A stretch of DNA of 47,040 nt from Robinsoniella sp. Lineage in GTDB: Bacteria; Bacillota; Clostridia; Lachnospirales; Lachnospiraceae. This document shows, piece after piece, positions 7,791-16,546 of this stretch (its first letter is position 1; each line of letters opens with the position of its first letter). The DNA lies in NCBI GenBank assembly GCA_022788205.1, contig JALEVQ010000044.1, forward strand, positions 1 to 47,040, written 5' to 3'. Below the pieces are notes generated by a model that searched no databases, was not told the DNA's origin, and worked only from the letters and a program-made list of their open reading frames with translations. The translations under genes and the position numbers were made by a program.

Positions 7791-9158
7791 ATGGAACGAG
7801 AAAAATTCAGCTCCCGCTTAGGATTTATCTTAATCTCAGCAGGATGCGCGATTGGTCTTGGAAATGTCTGGCGATTTCCGTATATTGTCGGACAGTACGG
7901 GGGAGCAGCGTTTGTGCTGATCTACATTTTATTTTTGATTATCTTAGGACTTCCGATCGTGGTAATGGAATTTGCGGTTGGTCGTGCCAGTCAGAAAAGT
8001 GCGGCACTGTCATTTGATGTGCTGGAGCCAAAAGGCACAAAGTGGCATTGGGCAAAATATATCGCGATGGCGGGGAACTATATCCTGATGATGTTTTACA
8101 CGACAGTCGGCGGATGGATGATGATTTATTTTATCAAGATGGCAAAAGGTGATTTTGCGGGCTTGAACGCCGATCAGGTTGCCGGAGAATTTTCTTCCAT
8201 GCTTGCGGACACAAAAGGGATGACGATTGCGATGGCTGTCATGGTTGTGGGATGTTTCGGAATCTGTGCGTTAGGTCTGAAAAATGGCGTGGAGAGTATC
8301 ACAAAAGTGATGATGCTTTGCCTTCTGGGTCTGATGGTTGTTTTGGTGGTTCATTCCCTGACGATGAAAGGAAATTCAGAGGGACTTTCCTTCTACTTAA
8401 AGCCAGACTTTGGAAAGATGAAGGAGGCAGGACTTGGAAATGTCATTTTTGCGGCGCTGGGACAGTCCTTCTTCACGCTCAGCATCGGAATCGGATCACT
8501 TGCTATTTTTGGAAGTTTTATCGGAAAAGAGAGAAGACTTTTAGGCGAGGCGATCAGCGTCACGGTTCTGGATACGGTGGTGGCACTGATGTCGGGACTG
8601 ATCATTTTCCCTGCATGTTTTGCTTTTGGGGTTCAGCCAGACAGCGGTCCAAATTTGATTTTTATCACACTGCCGAATGTGTTCAACCACATGGCAGGAG
8701 GACGGATCTGGGGCACGTTATTTTTCATCTTTATGACCTTTGCGGCAATCTCCACCATTGTGGCGGTATTCCAGAATATCATCACATTTGCCAGAGATCT
8801 GACAGGATGCAGCATTAAAAAAGCAGCGTGGATCAATGCGGCTGTCATCATCGTGCTGTCCTTGCCGTGTGTGTTTGGATTTAATATCTGGAGCAGTATC
8901 CAGCCATTTGGGGCAGGAAGCACCATCCAGGATCTGGAGGATTTTATCGTCAGCAACAATCTGCTGCCGCTTGGCAGTCTGATCTACCTGATGTTCTGCA
9001 CAAGCCGTTATGGATGGGGATTTGACAATTTTATGAAGGAAGTCAACACTGGAAAAGGGATGAAATTCCCAAGGGCAATCCGTTTCTATGTAAAATGGAT
9101 TCTTCCGGTGATTGTGCTGGTGATTTTTATCCAGGGATATTGGTCTAAATTTGCTTAG
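7791..9158 (+). CDS. Sodium-dependent neurotransmitter-type (NSS/SNF) symporter
   Basis: A 455-residue membrane protein with about 11 helices. The first helix carries the NSS signature GCAIGLGNVWRFPYIVGQ, followed by GGAAFVLIYI. Later segments include the FFTLSIGIGSLAIFGSF helix, part of the sodium and substrate site in LeuT-fold transporters. It imports an amino acid or related small molecule with Na+; bacterial members carry Trp, Tyr, Leu or others and the substrate here is unknown. GGTAAGGAGAG precedes the ATG. Own promoter region with repeats; a strong bidirectional terminator follows at once. Confidence 0.93.
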   Translation: MEREKFSSRLGFILISAGCAIGLGNVWRFPYIVGQYGGAAFVLIYILFLIILGLPIVVMEFAVGRASQKSAALSFDVLEPKGTKWHWAKYIAMAGNYILMMFYTTVGGWMMIYFIKMAKGDFAGLNADQVAGEFSSMLADTKGMTIAMAVMVVGCFGICALGLKNGVESITKVMMLCLLGLMVVLVVHSLTMKGNSEGLSFYLKPDFGKMKEAGLGNVIFAALGQSFFTLSIGIGSLAIFGSFIGKERRLLGEAISVTVLDTVVALMSGLIIFPACFAFGVQPDSGPNLIFITLPNVFNHMAGGRIWGTLFFIFMTFAAISTIVAVFQNIITFARDLTGCSIKKAAWINAAVIIVLSLPCVFGFNIWSSIQPFGAGSTIQDLEDFIVSNNLLPLGSLIYLMFCTSRYGWGFDNFMKEVNTGKGMKFPRAIRFYVKWILPVIVLVIFIQGYWSKFA

Positions 9159-9219
9159 AAAAAATCCCCTGCCTGCGCTTCATGTCATGGAGATATGAGC
9201 GATGGGCAGGGGATTTTTT
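9159..9219. terminator. Bidirectional terminator
   Basis: AAAAAATCCCCTGCC (9159-9173) pairs with GGCAGGGGATTTTTT (9205-9219). Flanking A and T runs make it work in both directions, for the symporter and for the convergent pot operon. Confidence 0.9.
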
Positions 9220-9247
9220 GCGATAGTCCCAGGAAACGAAGCTATGC

Positions 9248-11122
9248 TTAATAAGATTTCACTTTATTCCAGAGATCGTTGTAGATCTCATCGGCTTCGT
9301 CTCCGAGATAGTGGAAGGTCTCACAGTTTTCAAGATCTTCATCATCTGGGAAGGCGATCTTACTGTCTTTGATGGATTCATCTTCAATCAACTCTCTTGC
9401 GGCATCATTCGGTGTCGAGTAAGTGATGTATTCAAAGTTCATAAGAGCGATATCCTCGCGGCACAGGAAGTTGATGAAGGCTTCCGCATTTTCTTTGTGC
9501 TCTGCATTCGCAGGGATCACCCAGGAATCGATCCAGATGTTGGAACCTTCTTTTGGAATAACATATTCCAGATCCGGATTTTCCTTCTGTGTGTAGATCG
9601 CCTCGCCAGAGTAGATCACACCGATGGCGGCCTCATTTCCGATCATCTTATCGCGCACCTGGTCAATGACGTAAGCCTGGACGAGAGGTTTCTGATCAAT
9701 CAGCTTATTTTTTGCCTCGGTCAGCTCATCCAGATCTGTGGAGTTTAGAGAGTATCCGAGGTATTTTAAGGTGATTCCGAAAGCGTCGCGGACGCTGTCC
9801 TGCATCAGAATGTTGTCCTTGTATTTTGGATCCCACAGGACACTCCAGCTGTCAATCGGCTCATCCACCATGGTCTTGTTGTAGAGGATACCGACTGTTC
9901 CCCAGCAATATGGAATCGAATACTTATTTTCCGGGTCAAATTCTTTTGATTTTTCAAAATAACGCTCTCCGATATTTTTGACATTCGGGATGTTGTCAAA
10001 GTCAATCTCGGCAAGCAGATTATTTTCGATCATTCGCTGAATCATGTAATCAGATGGACAGACGACATCGTATGTCACGGCGCCTGATTGTACTTTCGGG
10101 TACATGATTTCATTGGTCTCAAACTCTTCGTAGACTACCTGGATGCCGGTCTCTTCCTCAAACAGTGTCAGGACTTCTGGATCGAGATATTCTCCCCAGT
10201 TGTAGACAACCACTTTTTTCTCAGAGTTGGAGGCATTCTGTGATCCATAGTAAAATCCGCCGCCGATGAATAAAAGGACAATCGCAGCCGGCAGTGCACG
10301 GCGCAGAAGAAAAGCTCCGACGCGGCGTTTTTTTGTCTTCTTTTTCGCAGGCAGTTCGTCCTTTTGCGGTGAAGTGTTGATCAGGATCAAAAGCAGTAAA
10401 ACCGTGACGAACAGAAGCGTGGAGAGTGCATACATTTCCGGTTTGATTCCTTTTCGCACTTCCGTATAAATCTTAGTGGACAGGGTATCGATTCCAGGAC
10501 CCTTTGTGAAGTGCGTGATGATAAAGTCGTCGAGCGACATGGTAAATGCCATCATGAATCCGGACAGCACGCCAGGCATAATGTCAGGCAGTGTGACTTT
10601 GAAAAAAGCGTATGTCGGGCTTGCACCGAGATCGAGTGCTGCCTCGTATGTGCTTTTGCTTGTCTGCTTCAGCTTTGGCGTCACACTTAAGATGACGTAA
10701 GGCACATTGAATGTGATGTGTGAGAGCAGAATCGTCTTAAATCCCAGTGTCATGTGCAGTGTGATAAATAAAAGCATGAGAGAGATACCTGTCACGATCT
10801 CAGCATTGAGCATCGGAATATTGGAGATGCTTGCAAAGATCGCCCGGTATTTCTTTTTCATGCCCTGCATGCCAAGGGCTGCCATCGTTCCAAGTATGGT
10901 GGAAATAACTGCGGAGAGCAGTGCAATGATCAGCGTGGTATACAGAGCATTCATGATATCTTCATTTTGGAACAGGGATACGTACCAGTCTAAAGTAAAG
11001 CCTCCCCATTTTGCACGCGTTTTTGAGCTGTTGAAAGAAAGTGCAATTAAGGTGAGGATCGGTGCGTACAGCAGGATAAAGATCAGTGCAAGGTAAATGC
11101 GCTGCGCATGTTTCTTAATCAA
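9248..11122 (-). CDS. Polyamine ABC transporter PotC-PotD fusion (permease plus substrate-binding domain)
   Basis: A 624-residue fusion. Residues 1-255 are a PotC-type permease with six helices and the cytoplasmic coupling motif EAALDLGASPTYAFFKVTLPD. After a basic linker (KKKTKKRR) a further helix at about 278-296 anchors a PotD-type binding protein (about 302-624) that starts VVVYNWGEYLDPEVL. The binding part has family blocks such as YDVVCPSDYMIQRM, PYCWGTVGILYNK and the DSWVIPANAEH region. In most bacteria these are two genes, with PotD a lipoprotein. Here the anchor helix replaces the lipid. It overlaps potB by four bases and is last in the operon. Polyamine (spermidine/putrescine) uptake is inferred from family. 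Confidence 0.92.
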   Translation of the reverse strand: MIKKHAQRIYLALIFILLYAPILTLIALSFNSSKTRAKWGGFTLDWYVSLFQNEDIMNALYTTLIIALLSAVISTILGTMAALGMQGMKKKYRAIFASISNIPMLNAEIVTGISLMLLFITLHMTLGFKTILLSHITFNVPYVILSVTPKLKQTSKSTYEAALDLGASPTYAFFKVTLPDIMPGVLSGFMMAFTMSLDDFIITHFTKGPGIDTLSTKIYTEVRKGIKPEMYALSTLLFVTVLLLLILINTSPQKDELPAKKKTKKRRVGAFLLRRALPAAIVLLFIGGGFYYGSQNASNSEKKVVVYNWGEYLDPEVLTLFEEETGIQVVYEEFETNEIMYPKVQSGAVTYDVVCPSDYMIQRMIENNLLAEIDFDNIPNVKNIGERYFEKSKEFDPENKYSIPYCWGTVGILYNKTMVDEPIDSWSVLWDPKYKDNILMQDSVRDAFGITLKYLGYSLNSTDLDELTEAKNKLIDQKPLVQAYVIDQVRDKMIGNEAAIGVIYSGEAIYTQKENPDLEYVIPKEGSNIWIDSWVIPANAEHKENAEAFINFLCREDIALMNFEYITYSTPNDAARELIEDESIKDSKIAFPDDEDLENCETFHYLGDEADEIYNDLWNKVKSY

Positions 11123-11955
11123 AGGATATCACCTTCCCCTTCTTCTTTTTCTGTTTTTGACATAAATACCATACTGAGGATAATAAAAATCATCAATACG
11201 AGAGAGAGACCGGAACCGACATTCCAGTTGTTTCCCTGCTTAAAGGTCTGTTCAATCACGTTTCCGATCAGGAGAATCTTTCCGCCGCCGAGCAAGTCAG
11301 AGACAACGAAAGTGGTCAGGGCAGGGACAAACACCATGGTGATTCCGCTTAAGATTCCAGGGACACTCAAAGGCAGAGTGATCTTTAAGAACGTCTGCAT
11401 ATTGTTTGCACCAAGATCTCTGGCGGCATTGATGACGTTTTGGTCGATTTTGATCAATACATTGTAGATCGGCAGCACCATAAAGGGGAGGAAGTTGTAG
11501 ACCATTCCGAGTATGATGGCATACGGTGTATTGATGATGTCAAGCGTGGGCAGATACAAAAACTGTAAAATATTGTTGATCACGCCGTTCTTTTCAAGCA
11601 AGGTCTGCCATGCAAGGGTGCGCAGCAGAAAGTTCATCCACATCGGGAGGATAAAGATCAGCACGATAAAACTGGACTGATTGACGTTTTTCTGACTCAA
11701 AATCATGGCCAGAGGATAGGCGAGAATCAGACAGATGACGGTACTGATAAAGGCGAGCAAAAGTGCAAGCCCGAGTGCTTTTAAGTTTTCAGGCGTTGTG
11801 ATCTTTGCAAGGTTAGACAGGGTAAAATGTCCTTCCTTGTCGGTCAGACCGTAGTAGACAATCATCAGAAGAGGAATGATGATAAAGGCGACTGACCAGA
11901 TCAGGTAAGGAGTGGCAAGCCATTTTTTATTCTTCAACGTTAACCGCCTCCTCAT
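11119..11955 (-). CDS. potB: Polyamine ABC transporter permease PotB
   Basis: A 278-residue inner-membrane permease with six predicted helices. The cytoplasmic loop motif [25 protein letters not shown] contacts the ATPase PotA. It begins with basic residues ([11 protein letters not shown]) and the first helix is [20 protein letters not shown]. It overlaps potA by 29 bases and potCD by four, so translation is coupled. With PotA and the PotC-PotD fusion it makes a complete importer. Confidence 0.92.
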   Translation of the reverse strand: MRRRLTLKNKKWLATPYLIWSVAFIIIPLLMIVYYGLTDKEGHFTLSNLAKITTPENLKALGLALLLAFISTVICLILAYPLAMILSQKNVNQSSFIVLIFILPMWMNFLLRTLAWQTLLEKNGVINNILQFLYLPTLDIINTPYAIILGMVYNFLPFMVLPIYNVLIKIDQNVINAARDLGANNMQTFLKITLPLSVPGILSGITMVFVPALTTFVVSDLLGGGKILLIGNVIEQTFKQGNNWNVGSGLSLVLMIFIILSMVFMSKTEKEEGEGDIL

Positions 11956-13000
11956 CCTCTGATAAAGGTTTATTCATAATCTGAATGTCGAACGGGTCTA
12001 CATGAATGCCGACTTTTGTGCCGACAGGGAACATATCGGTGCTGTGAACGAGCCATTCATGGTTGTGGGCAAGAACCTCCATCTCATAGTGGACACCTTT
12101 GAAAATGAGATGGGTGACAACGCCCTGGATCGTGCCTTCCTCTGGCTTGACGAGATCGATGTCTTCCGGTCGGATGACGACATCGACAGGCTTGTTTGTG
12201 CCAAATCCGGTATCCACACACGGGAAAGGAACGCCTAAAATATTTACCAGTTTATCCTGAATCATAATGCCAGACAAGATATTACTCTCACCGATAAAGT
12301 CAGCCACGAAGGCATTTTCCGGCTCATTGTAGATATCTTCCGGAGTGCCGATCTGCTGGATATAGCCCTGATTCATGACGACAATCGTGTCAGACATCGT
12401 CAGTGCCTCCTCCTGATCGTGCGTGACATAGATAAAGGTGATGCCGAGCTCATTTTTCAGGCGGATCAGCTCATACTGCATATCTTGGCGCAGCTTTAAG
12501 TCGAGGGCACCTAAAGGCTCATCGAGAAGAAGCACTTTTGGCTCATTGACGATGGCTCTGGCGATCGCGATACGTTGCTGCTGACCACCGCTTAAGGAGT
12601 CTGCCATACGGTTTTCAAAACCGTCGAGGTTTACGAGCTTCAGGGCATATTTGATCTTATCTTCAATATATTTTTTGCTTTTTTTCTTGATCTTCAGTCC
12701 AAATGCAATATTTTCTGCGATGGTCATGTGGGTGAAGAGCGCGTATTTCTGAAAGACAGTGTTGAGCTGGCGTTTGTTGGGAGGAAGTTTCGTGATATCC
12801 TGACCGTCAAAGATCACCTGCCCGCAGTCCGGGCTTTCAAATCCTCCAATGATGCGCAGCGTGGTGGTCTTGCCGCATCCACTGGGACCGAGCAAGGTCA
12901 AAAATTCATTTTCACGAATATAGAGATTCAGCTCATCCAATACGGTCTGTGTGCCGTATGATTTTGAAATATTGATTAAGTCTATCAGCTTGTTTGGCAT
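11927..13000 (-). CDS. potA: Polyamine ABC transporter ATPase PotA
   Basis: About 357 residues. The ATPase domain has Walker [12 protein letters not shown] near residue 35, the Q-loop, signature LSGGQQQR, Walker [13 protein letters not shown] and the switch [10 protein letters not shown]-type segment (here [10 protein letters not shown]). A C-terminal TOBE-like domain (about 235-345) includes [11 protein letters not shown]. It powers polyamine import. A longer reading starts at 13018, but AGGAGGA lies inside it, with GGAGG (complement 13009-13013) eight bases before the ATG at 13000, so MPNKLIDL is the likely start. Thirty bases separate it from the XRE-cupin gene upstream. Confidence 0.93.
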   Translation of the reverse strand: MPNKLIDLINISKSYGTQTVLDELNLYIRENEFLTLLGPSGCGKTTTLRIIGGFESPDCGQVIFDGQDITKLPPNKRQLNTVFQKYALFTHMTIAENIAFGLKIKKKSKKYIEDKIKYALKLVNLDGFENRMADSLSGGQQQRIAIARAIVNEPKVLLLDEPLGALDLKLRQDMQYELIRLKNELGITFIYVTHDQEEALTMSDTIVVMNQGYIQQIGTPEDIYNEPENAFVADFIGESNILSGIMIQDKLVNILGVPFPCVDTGFGTNKPVDVVIRPEDIDLVKPEEGTIQGVVTHLIFKGVHYEMEVLAHNHEWLVHSTDMFPVGTKVGIHVDPFDIQIMNKPLSEDEEAVNVEE

Positions 13001-13030
13001 TAGTGATTCCTCCTGCATATAAAATGATGG

Positions 13031-13570
13031 TTAGAAACTTGGGGGCGATGTGACCCAGATCACAGTCGCTACCGTTTTGCCTGTGTTCGTCAGGTAATGT
13101 TTCTGGTCTGGCTTAAAATAAAAAGATTCTCCCTTTTTTACTTTGTGAGAATGAGAACCGATGTGGAGTGTGATGCTCCCTGAGAGTACATAGCCAAATT
13201 CTTCCCCTTCGTGCGGATTGTCGGGGTAAGTGCTCCCGGACGGTTCTAGCGTGATGCGGATCGGCTCCATGACATTTTTCTGCGCGTTCGGGATGATCCA
13301 TTCAATGGTGTTTGACAGCTCATGGTCGATTTTTTCAAAATAATCGCTGCTGTGAAAAACAACCGGTTCCTCAGGACCATCATCGAAGAAATCTTTTAGA
13401 TTTGTGCCAAGGCACTGCAAGATGTCTGTGAGCGTAGCGATGGAAGGGGAAGTTAGATTTCGCTCTAACTGTGAGATAAACCCCTTCGAAAGCTCGGCGC
13501 GGTCCGCAAGTTCTTCCTGAGTCAGATTTCTGGCGATGCGCAATGCTTTTAATTTCGATCCGATGTCCAA
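13031..13570 (-). CDS. XRE-family regulator with cupin domain, probable pot operon regulator
   Basis: A 179-residue two-domain protein. Residues 1-65 are an XRE/Cro helix-turn-helix (LKALRIARNLTQEELADRAELSKGFISQLERN). Residues 105-175 are a cupin with HEGEEFGYVLSGSITLHIG and KPDQKHYLTNTG. This architecture is known for PuuR-like and other metabolite-sensing repressors; the cupin probably binds the effector. It uses a TTG start with GGAGGG seven bases before it. It leads the potA-potB-potCD operon, so a role as polyamine-responsive autoregulator is a strong inference. Its promoter and a palindromic operator lie just upstream. Confidence 0.9.
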   Translation of the reverse strand: MDIGSKLKALRIARNLTQEELADRAELSKGFISQLERNLTSPSIATLTDILQCLGTNLKDFFDDGPEEPVVFHSSDYFEKIDHELSNTIEWIIPNAQKNVMEPIRITLEPSGSTYPDNPHEGEEFGYVLSGSITLHIGSHSHKVKKGESFYFKPDQKHYLTNTGKTVATVIWVTSPPSF

Positions 13571-13667
13571 AAAATATCCCTCCTATCTTCAAGTGTGATA
13601 AAAAGCAGAAATGCTATTTTTTCGTCTCAGTCACTTTAGAACTGAAAACAGTAAAAATAAACTAAAA

Positions 13668-13684
13668 GTTTAGAAATTCTAAAC
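13668..13684. promoter_or_regulatory. Palindromic operator, probably bound by the XRE-cupin regulator
   Basis: GTTTAGAAATTCTAAAC is a perfect 8+1+8 palindrome beginning about nine bases after the expected minus-strand transcription start. A related half-site TTTAGAA is at 13635-13641. The position suits repression of the XRE-pot operon. Confidence 0.7.
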
Positions 13685-13699
13685 AATGCACTAGAACCG

Positions 13700-13727
13700 A
13701 TTATACACGTTTATAGAAAAGTGTCAA
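13700..13727 (-). promoter_or_regulatory. Sigma-A promoter of the XRE-potABCD operon
   Basis: Read on the minus strand, TTGACA (13727-13722), 16 bases, TATAAT (13705-13700): both hexamers are consensus. Transcription would start near 13693, giving a leader of about 120 bases containing the palindrome. Confidence 0.85.
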
Positions 13728-13756
13728 TAAATTTTCTACAAAAAAATCATTTAGGC

Positions 13757-13785
13757 TTAACAAAATTCAGAGTTTATGGTAAAAT
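13757..13785 (+). promoter_or_regulatory. Promoter of the lactonase-like gene
   Basis: TTAACA (13757-13762), 17 bases, TAAAAT (13780-13785). It fires away from the pot promoter, 30 bases apart. The 332 bases between the two genes hold these two promoters and the palindrome and nothing else I recognise. Confidence 0.65.
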
Positions 13786-13902
13786 AATTTTCATGATAGA
13801 CAGAAAAAAGGATGAAGTGTCTGGCAGCAGGTCAGAAAAAGAGTACCTGTCAGAGAAAAATCCCCAAAAGACTGGACAAAATGCATTAAGGAGGATATCA
13901 AA

Positions 13903-14976
13903 ATGGGAAAAGAAAAATATGTTGCTTATGTCGGTACGTATACACATGGAAGCAGCGTAGGAATTCATGTATATGATCTGGATGTGGAAGCTGGTTATAT
14001 GAAAGAGCGGGAAGTGGTTCCGGTAAACAATGCTTCTCACGTCACAAAATCAAATAATGGAAAATATCTTTACTCGATCGCCGATGAGGGCGTGGAAGTG
14101 CTCAAGATTGGAAAGGACGGCGGTTTGACTCCGATCAACCAGGTCGGGATCGACGGCATGAGGGGATGTTTCCTGTCCACAAATCAGAGCGGAACTTTCT
14201 TGTTTGTGGGGGGATATCATGACGGGAAAGTCACAGTCGTGCGTATCCTGGAAGATGGACGTCTCGGCGATGTTGCGGATGGTGTATTTCACAAAGGACT
14301 CGGAAGCGTTGCCGAGAGAAATTTCCGCCCGCATGTCAGCTGCGTGACACCGACACCGGACGGAAAATATCTGTGTGCTGTGGACAACGGAATTGACCAG
14401 ATCAAACTTTACACCGTAAGTCCGAATGGAAAATTGAGACTGTATGATGTCCTGCGCTGTAAACTAGAATCCGGTCCAAGGCTGATCCGTTTCAGCAAAG
14501 ACGGAAGATTTGCCTATGTTATCTGTGAGCTGACAAATGAGATTCAGGTCTACAGTTACGATGGAAGCGGGAAATCCCCACAGTTTGATCTGATTCAGAC
14601 GGTCAACACACAGATGGATAGCGAGGAGATTGCATGTGCGGCTTCCGGAATGAAGATCTCCCCGAGCGGAAAGTATCTGTATTGCTCTACCGCAGGAGAT
14701 AATACGGCAGGAATCTTTGCGATTGATCAGGAGACGGGACTGCTGACAGAGCTGTGTATTTTGCCGGTCAGCGGAAAATATCCGAAAGATATCGATATCT
14801 TCCCGGACGAGAACACACTTGTTGTGTTGAACCATGAGTCCAACGAAATTTGCTTCTTCCACATCGATTATGAAAAGAAGCTGATTATGATGAAAGGACG
14901 CCCGATCAAAGTGGAGACACCGAACTGTATCTTGATCTCAAAAGTAGAGGACAGCGAAGAAGAGACAGAATCATAA
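13903..14976 (+). CDS. Lactonase family (YkgB/Pgl-type) seven-bladed propeller
   Basis: A 357-residue cytoplasmic protein of the 6-phosphogluconolactonase YkgB/Pgl family. The family pattern is clear: YVGTYT near the N-terminus, ASHVTKSNNGKYLYSIAD, FRPHVSCVTPTPDGKYLCAVD, GPRLIRFSKDGRFAYV and SGKYPKDIDIFPDENTLVVLNHES. These are the repeated blade motifs with conserved His, Arg and Glu residues. It may hydrolyse 6-phosphogluconolactone, but no pentose-phosphate genes are nearby and several family members have other substrates. GGAGG lies nine bases before the ATG. It has its own promoter and terminator, so it is monocistronic. Confidence 0.87.
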   Translation: MGKEKYVAYVGTYTHGSSVGIHVYDLDVEAGYMKEREVVPVNNASHVTKSNNGKYLYSIADEGVEVLKIGKDGGLTPINQVGIDGMRGCFLSTNQSGTFLFVGGYHDGKVTVVRILEDGRLGDVADGVFHKGLGSVAERNFRPHVSCVTPTPDGKYLCAVDNGIDQIKLYTVSPNGKLRLYDVLRCKLESGPRLIRFSKDGRFAYVICELTNEIQVYSYDGSGKSPQFDLIQTVNTQMDSEEIACAASGMKISPSGKYLYCSTAGDNTAGIFAIDQETGLLTELCILPVSGKYPKDIDIFPDENTLVVLNHESNEICFFHIDYEKKLIMMKGRPIKVETPNCILISKVEDSEEETES

Positions 14977-14994
14977 GACAGAGAGGAAGGAAGA

Positions 14995-15049
14995 GCGGTT
15001 TAAAGTGGAGAGCAGAAATGACTGCGGCTTGCTTTAAACCGCATTTTTT
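14995..15049 (+). terminator. Terminator after the lactonase-like gene
   Basis: GCGGTTTAAAG (14995-15005) pairs perfectly with CTTTAAACCGC (15032-15042), with an inner GCAG/CTGC helix and T-run 15044-15049. Confidence 0.85.
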
Positions 15050-15101
15050 GTCACAGGAACACAGTAAAGACACAGCGCGCAGCGCGCGGATGGAGGTAAA
15101 A

Positions 15102-16196
15102 ATGGCAGGATCAACATTTGGAACATGGTTTAAGATTACAACATGGGGGGAGTCCCACGGAAAAGGGGTAGGTGTCGTGGTGGACGGATGTCCGGCCGGG
15201 CTGGAACTTTCAGAGGAAGATATTCAGATTTTTCTGGACCGGAGAAAGCCGGGCAAGAGCCGTTATGCAACCCCGAGAAAAGAAGATGACGCGGTGGAGA
15301 TTCTCTCAGGCGTGTTTGAAGGAAAGACGACGGGAACGCCGATTTCTATGATTGTCTATAATAAGACGCAGCGCTCAAAAGACTATAATGAAATTGCGCA
15401 GATGTACCGACCGGGGCATGCAGATCTGACGTATGATCTGAAGTACGGATTTCGTGACTACCGGGGAGGCGGGCGCTCTTCTGGGCGCGAGACCATCGGC
15501 AGGGTGGCGGCAGGTGCGATTGCTGTCAAGATCCTAAACCAGCTGGGAATCACGTTTACGACATACACAAAATCGATCGGACCGATCGAGAGTGAAACTT
15601 TTTGTGAGGAAGAAATTGAAAAGAATCCATTTTGTATGCCGGATGCCGAGGCTGCAAAAAAGACGGAAGAATATCTGGAGACTTGCATGAGAGAGGGAGA
15701 CTCTGTGGGGGGCATGGTGGAGTGTGTCATCCACAACATGAAACCAGGCATCGGAGAGCCAGTCTTTGAAAAACTAAGTGCCAATCTGGCAAAGGCAATC
15801 TGCTCGATCGGAGCGGTCAAGGGATTTGAACTCGGTGATGGGATGAGCGTGGCGAAAGTGAAGGGATCTGAGAACAATGATGCCTACCGCATGGCAGAGG
15901 ATGGAAGTGTGCAGAAGGTGACAAACCATTCCGGCGGAATTCTCGGCGGAATCAGCGATGGAAGTGATATTGTTTTCCGCGCGGCAATCAAGCCGACTCC
16001 ATCGATCTTCAAAGAACAGCAGACGGTGAACAAAGCAGGCGAAGAGATTGATGTCAACATCAAAGGACGCCATGACCCTGTGATCATGCCACGCGCGGTG
16101 GTCGTGGTGGAGACGATGGCAGCACTTGCGATTCTCGATCTTCTGATGGGTTCCATGACATCGCGCATGGAGTATGTGGTGCGTTTTTTTTCATGA
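15102..16196 (+). CDS. aroC: Chorismate synthase
   Basis: 364 residues, the usual length. It converts EPSP to chorismate, the last shikimate-pathway step, using reduced FMN. Signatures seen are GESHGKG (His near the FMN), RPGHADLTYDLKYGFRDYRGGGRSSGRET, the block around HSGGILGGISDG, and GRHDPVIMPRA near the C-terminus. An open frame continues upstream to 15018, but it crosses the preceding terminator. GGAGG at 15092-15096 is five bases before ATG 15102. A small palindrome GCGCGCAGCGCGC (15075-15087) lies just before the ribosome site. No other aromatic genes are adjacent. Confidence 0.97.
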   Translation: MAGSTFGTWFKITTWGESHGKGVGVVVDGCPAGLELSEEDIQIFLDRRKPGKSRYATPRKEDDAVEILSGVFEGKTTGTPISMIVYNKTQRSKDYNEIAQMYRPGHADLTYDLKYGFRDYRGGGRSSGRETIGRVAAGAIAVKILNQLGITFTTYTKSIGPIESETFCEEEIEKNPFCMPDAEAAKKTEEYLETCMREGDSVGGMVECVIHNMKPGIGEPVFEKLSANLAKAICSIGAVKGFELGDGMSVAKVKGSENNDAYRMAEDGSVQKVTNHSGGILGGISDGSDIVFRAAIKPTPSIFKEQQTVNKAGEEIDVNIKGRHDPVIMPRAVVVVETMAALAILDLLMGSMTSRMEYVVRFFS

Positions 16197-16294
16197 CAGA
16201 TCCTCCTCTTTTGTCGTGAAAAAGACAGGATTAAGGCAGGTGTTTTTGTGAAAAAATCTACATGTGAATATTATGTAAAATTGGAGAGGTTTCA

Positions 16295-16323
16295 TTGACA
16301 AATGATTTTTTTGAAATTATAAT
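16295..16323 (+). promoter_or_regulatory. Consensus sigma-A promoter of the second corA
   Basis: TTGACA (16295-16300), 17 bases, TATAAT (16318-16323). Both hexamers are perfect. Transcription should start near 16330, leaving a leader of about 215 bases before the corA start. Confidence 0.88.
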
Positions 16324-16420
16324 ATCCATGAGTATGGATAGACAGCCAGCAGAAACAGTAAAAGGTGCATGACTGATCGCAACAAAAAAAATTTTGAGAC
16401 GAGAAAGGGAAGGTGATTCC

Positions 16421-16477
16421 ATGGAAGGTGGGCCTAGTCCTAGGGAACAGATAGAACAATTGAAACAGAGAGCATAG
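16421..16477 (+). CDS. Short leader ORF before corA (possible regulatory peptide)
   Basis: An 18-codon frame, MEGGPSPREQIEQLKQRA, starts seven bases after GAAGGTG and lies inside the transcribed corA leader. The N-terminus is acidic and proline-containing, like the E. coli MgtL leader peptide, which regulates a Mg2+ transporter by destabilising ribosomes at low Mg2+. Codons 3-8 include an RNA segment (16428-16442) that can pair with 16475-16484, which begins at the stop codon. Translation would open that stem. That it is translated is inferred; nothing here proves it. Confidence 0.5.
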   Translation: MEGGPSPREQIEQLKQRA

Positions 16478-16498
16478 GACCCACGACCTGACAGAGAG

Positions 16499-16529
16499 TG
16501 ATCTGGGACTGTGCGCAGATCATCTTTTT
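16499..16529 (+). terminator. Leader terminator-like hairpin before corA
   Basis: TGATCTG (16499-16505) pairs with CAGATCA (16516-16522), followed by TCTTTTT. It lies between the leader ORF and the corA ribosome site (AAAGGGG at 16531-16537), the usual place for an attenuator. Confidence 0.6.
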
Positions 16530-16546
16530 GAAAGGGGCATGGAAAT

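Noticed and set aside
15018-15101. N-terminal extension of chorismate synthase
   Set aside because: It overlaps the preceding terminator and the standard protein begins at 15102.
16330-16546. The corA leader as an M-box (ykoK) or NiCo riboswitch
   Set aside because: The conserved blocks I know for these classes are not present; the ORF plus terminator describes it better.
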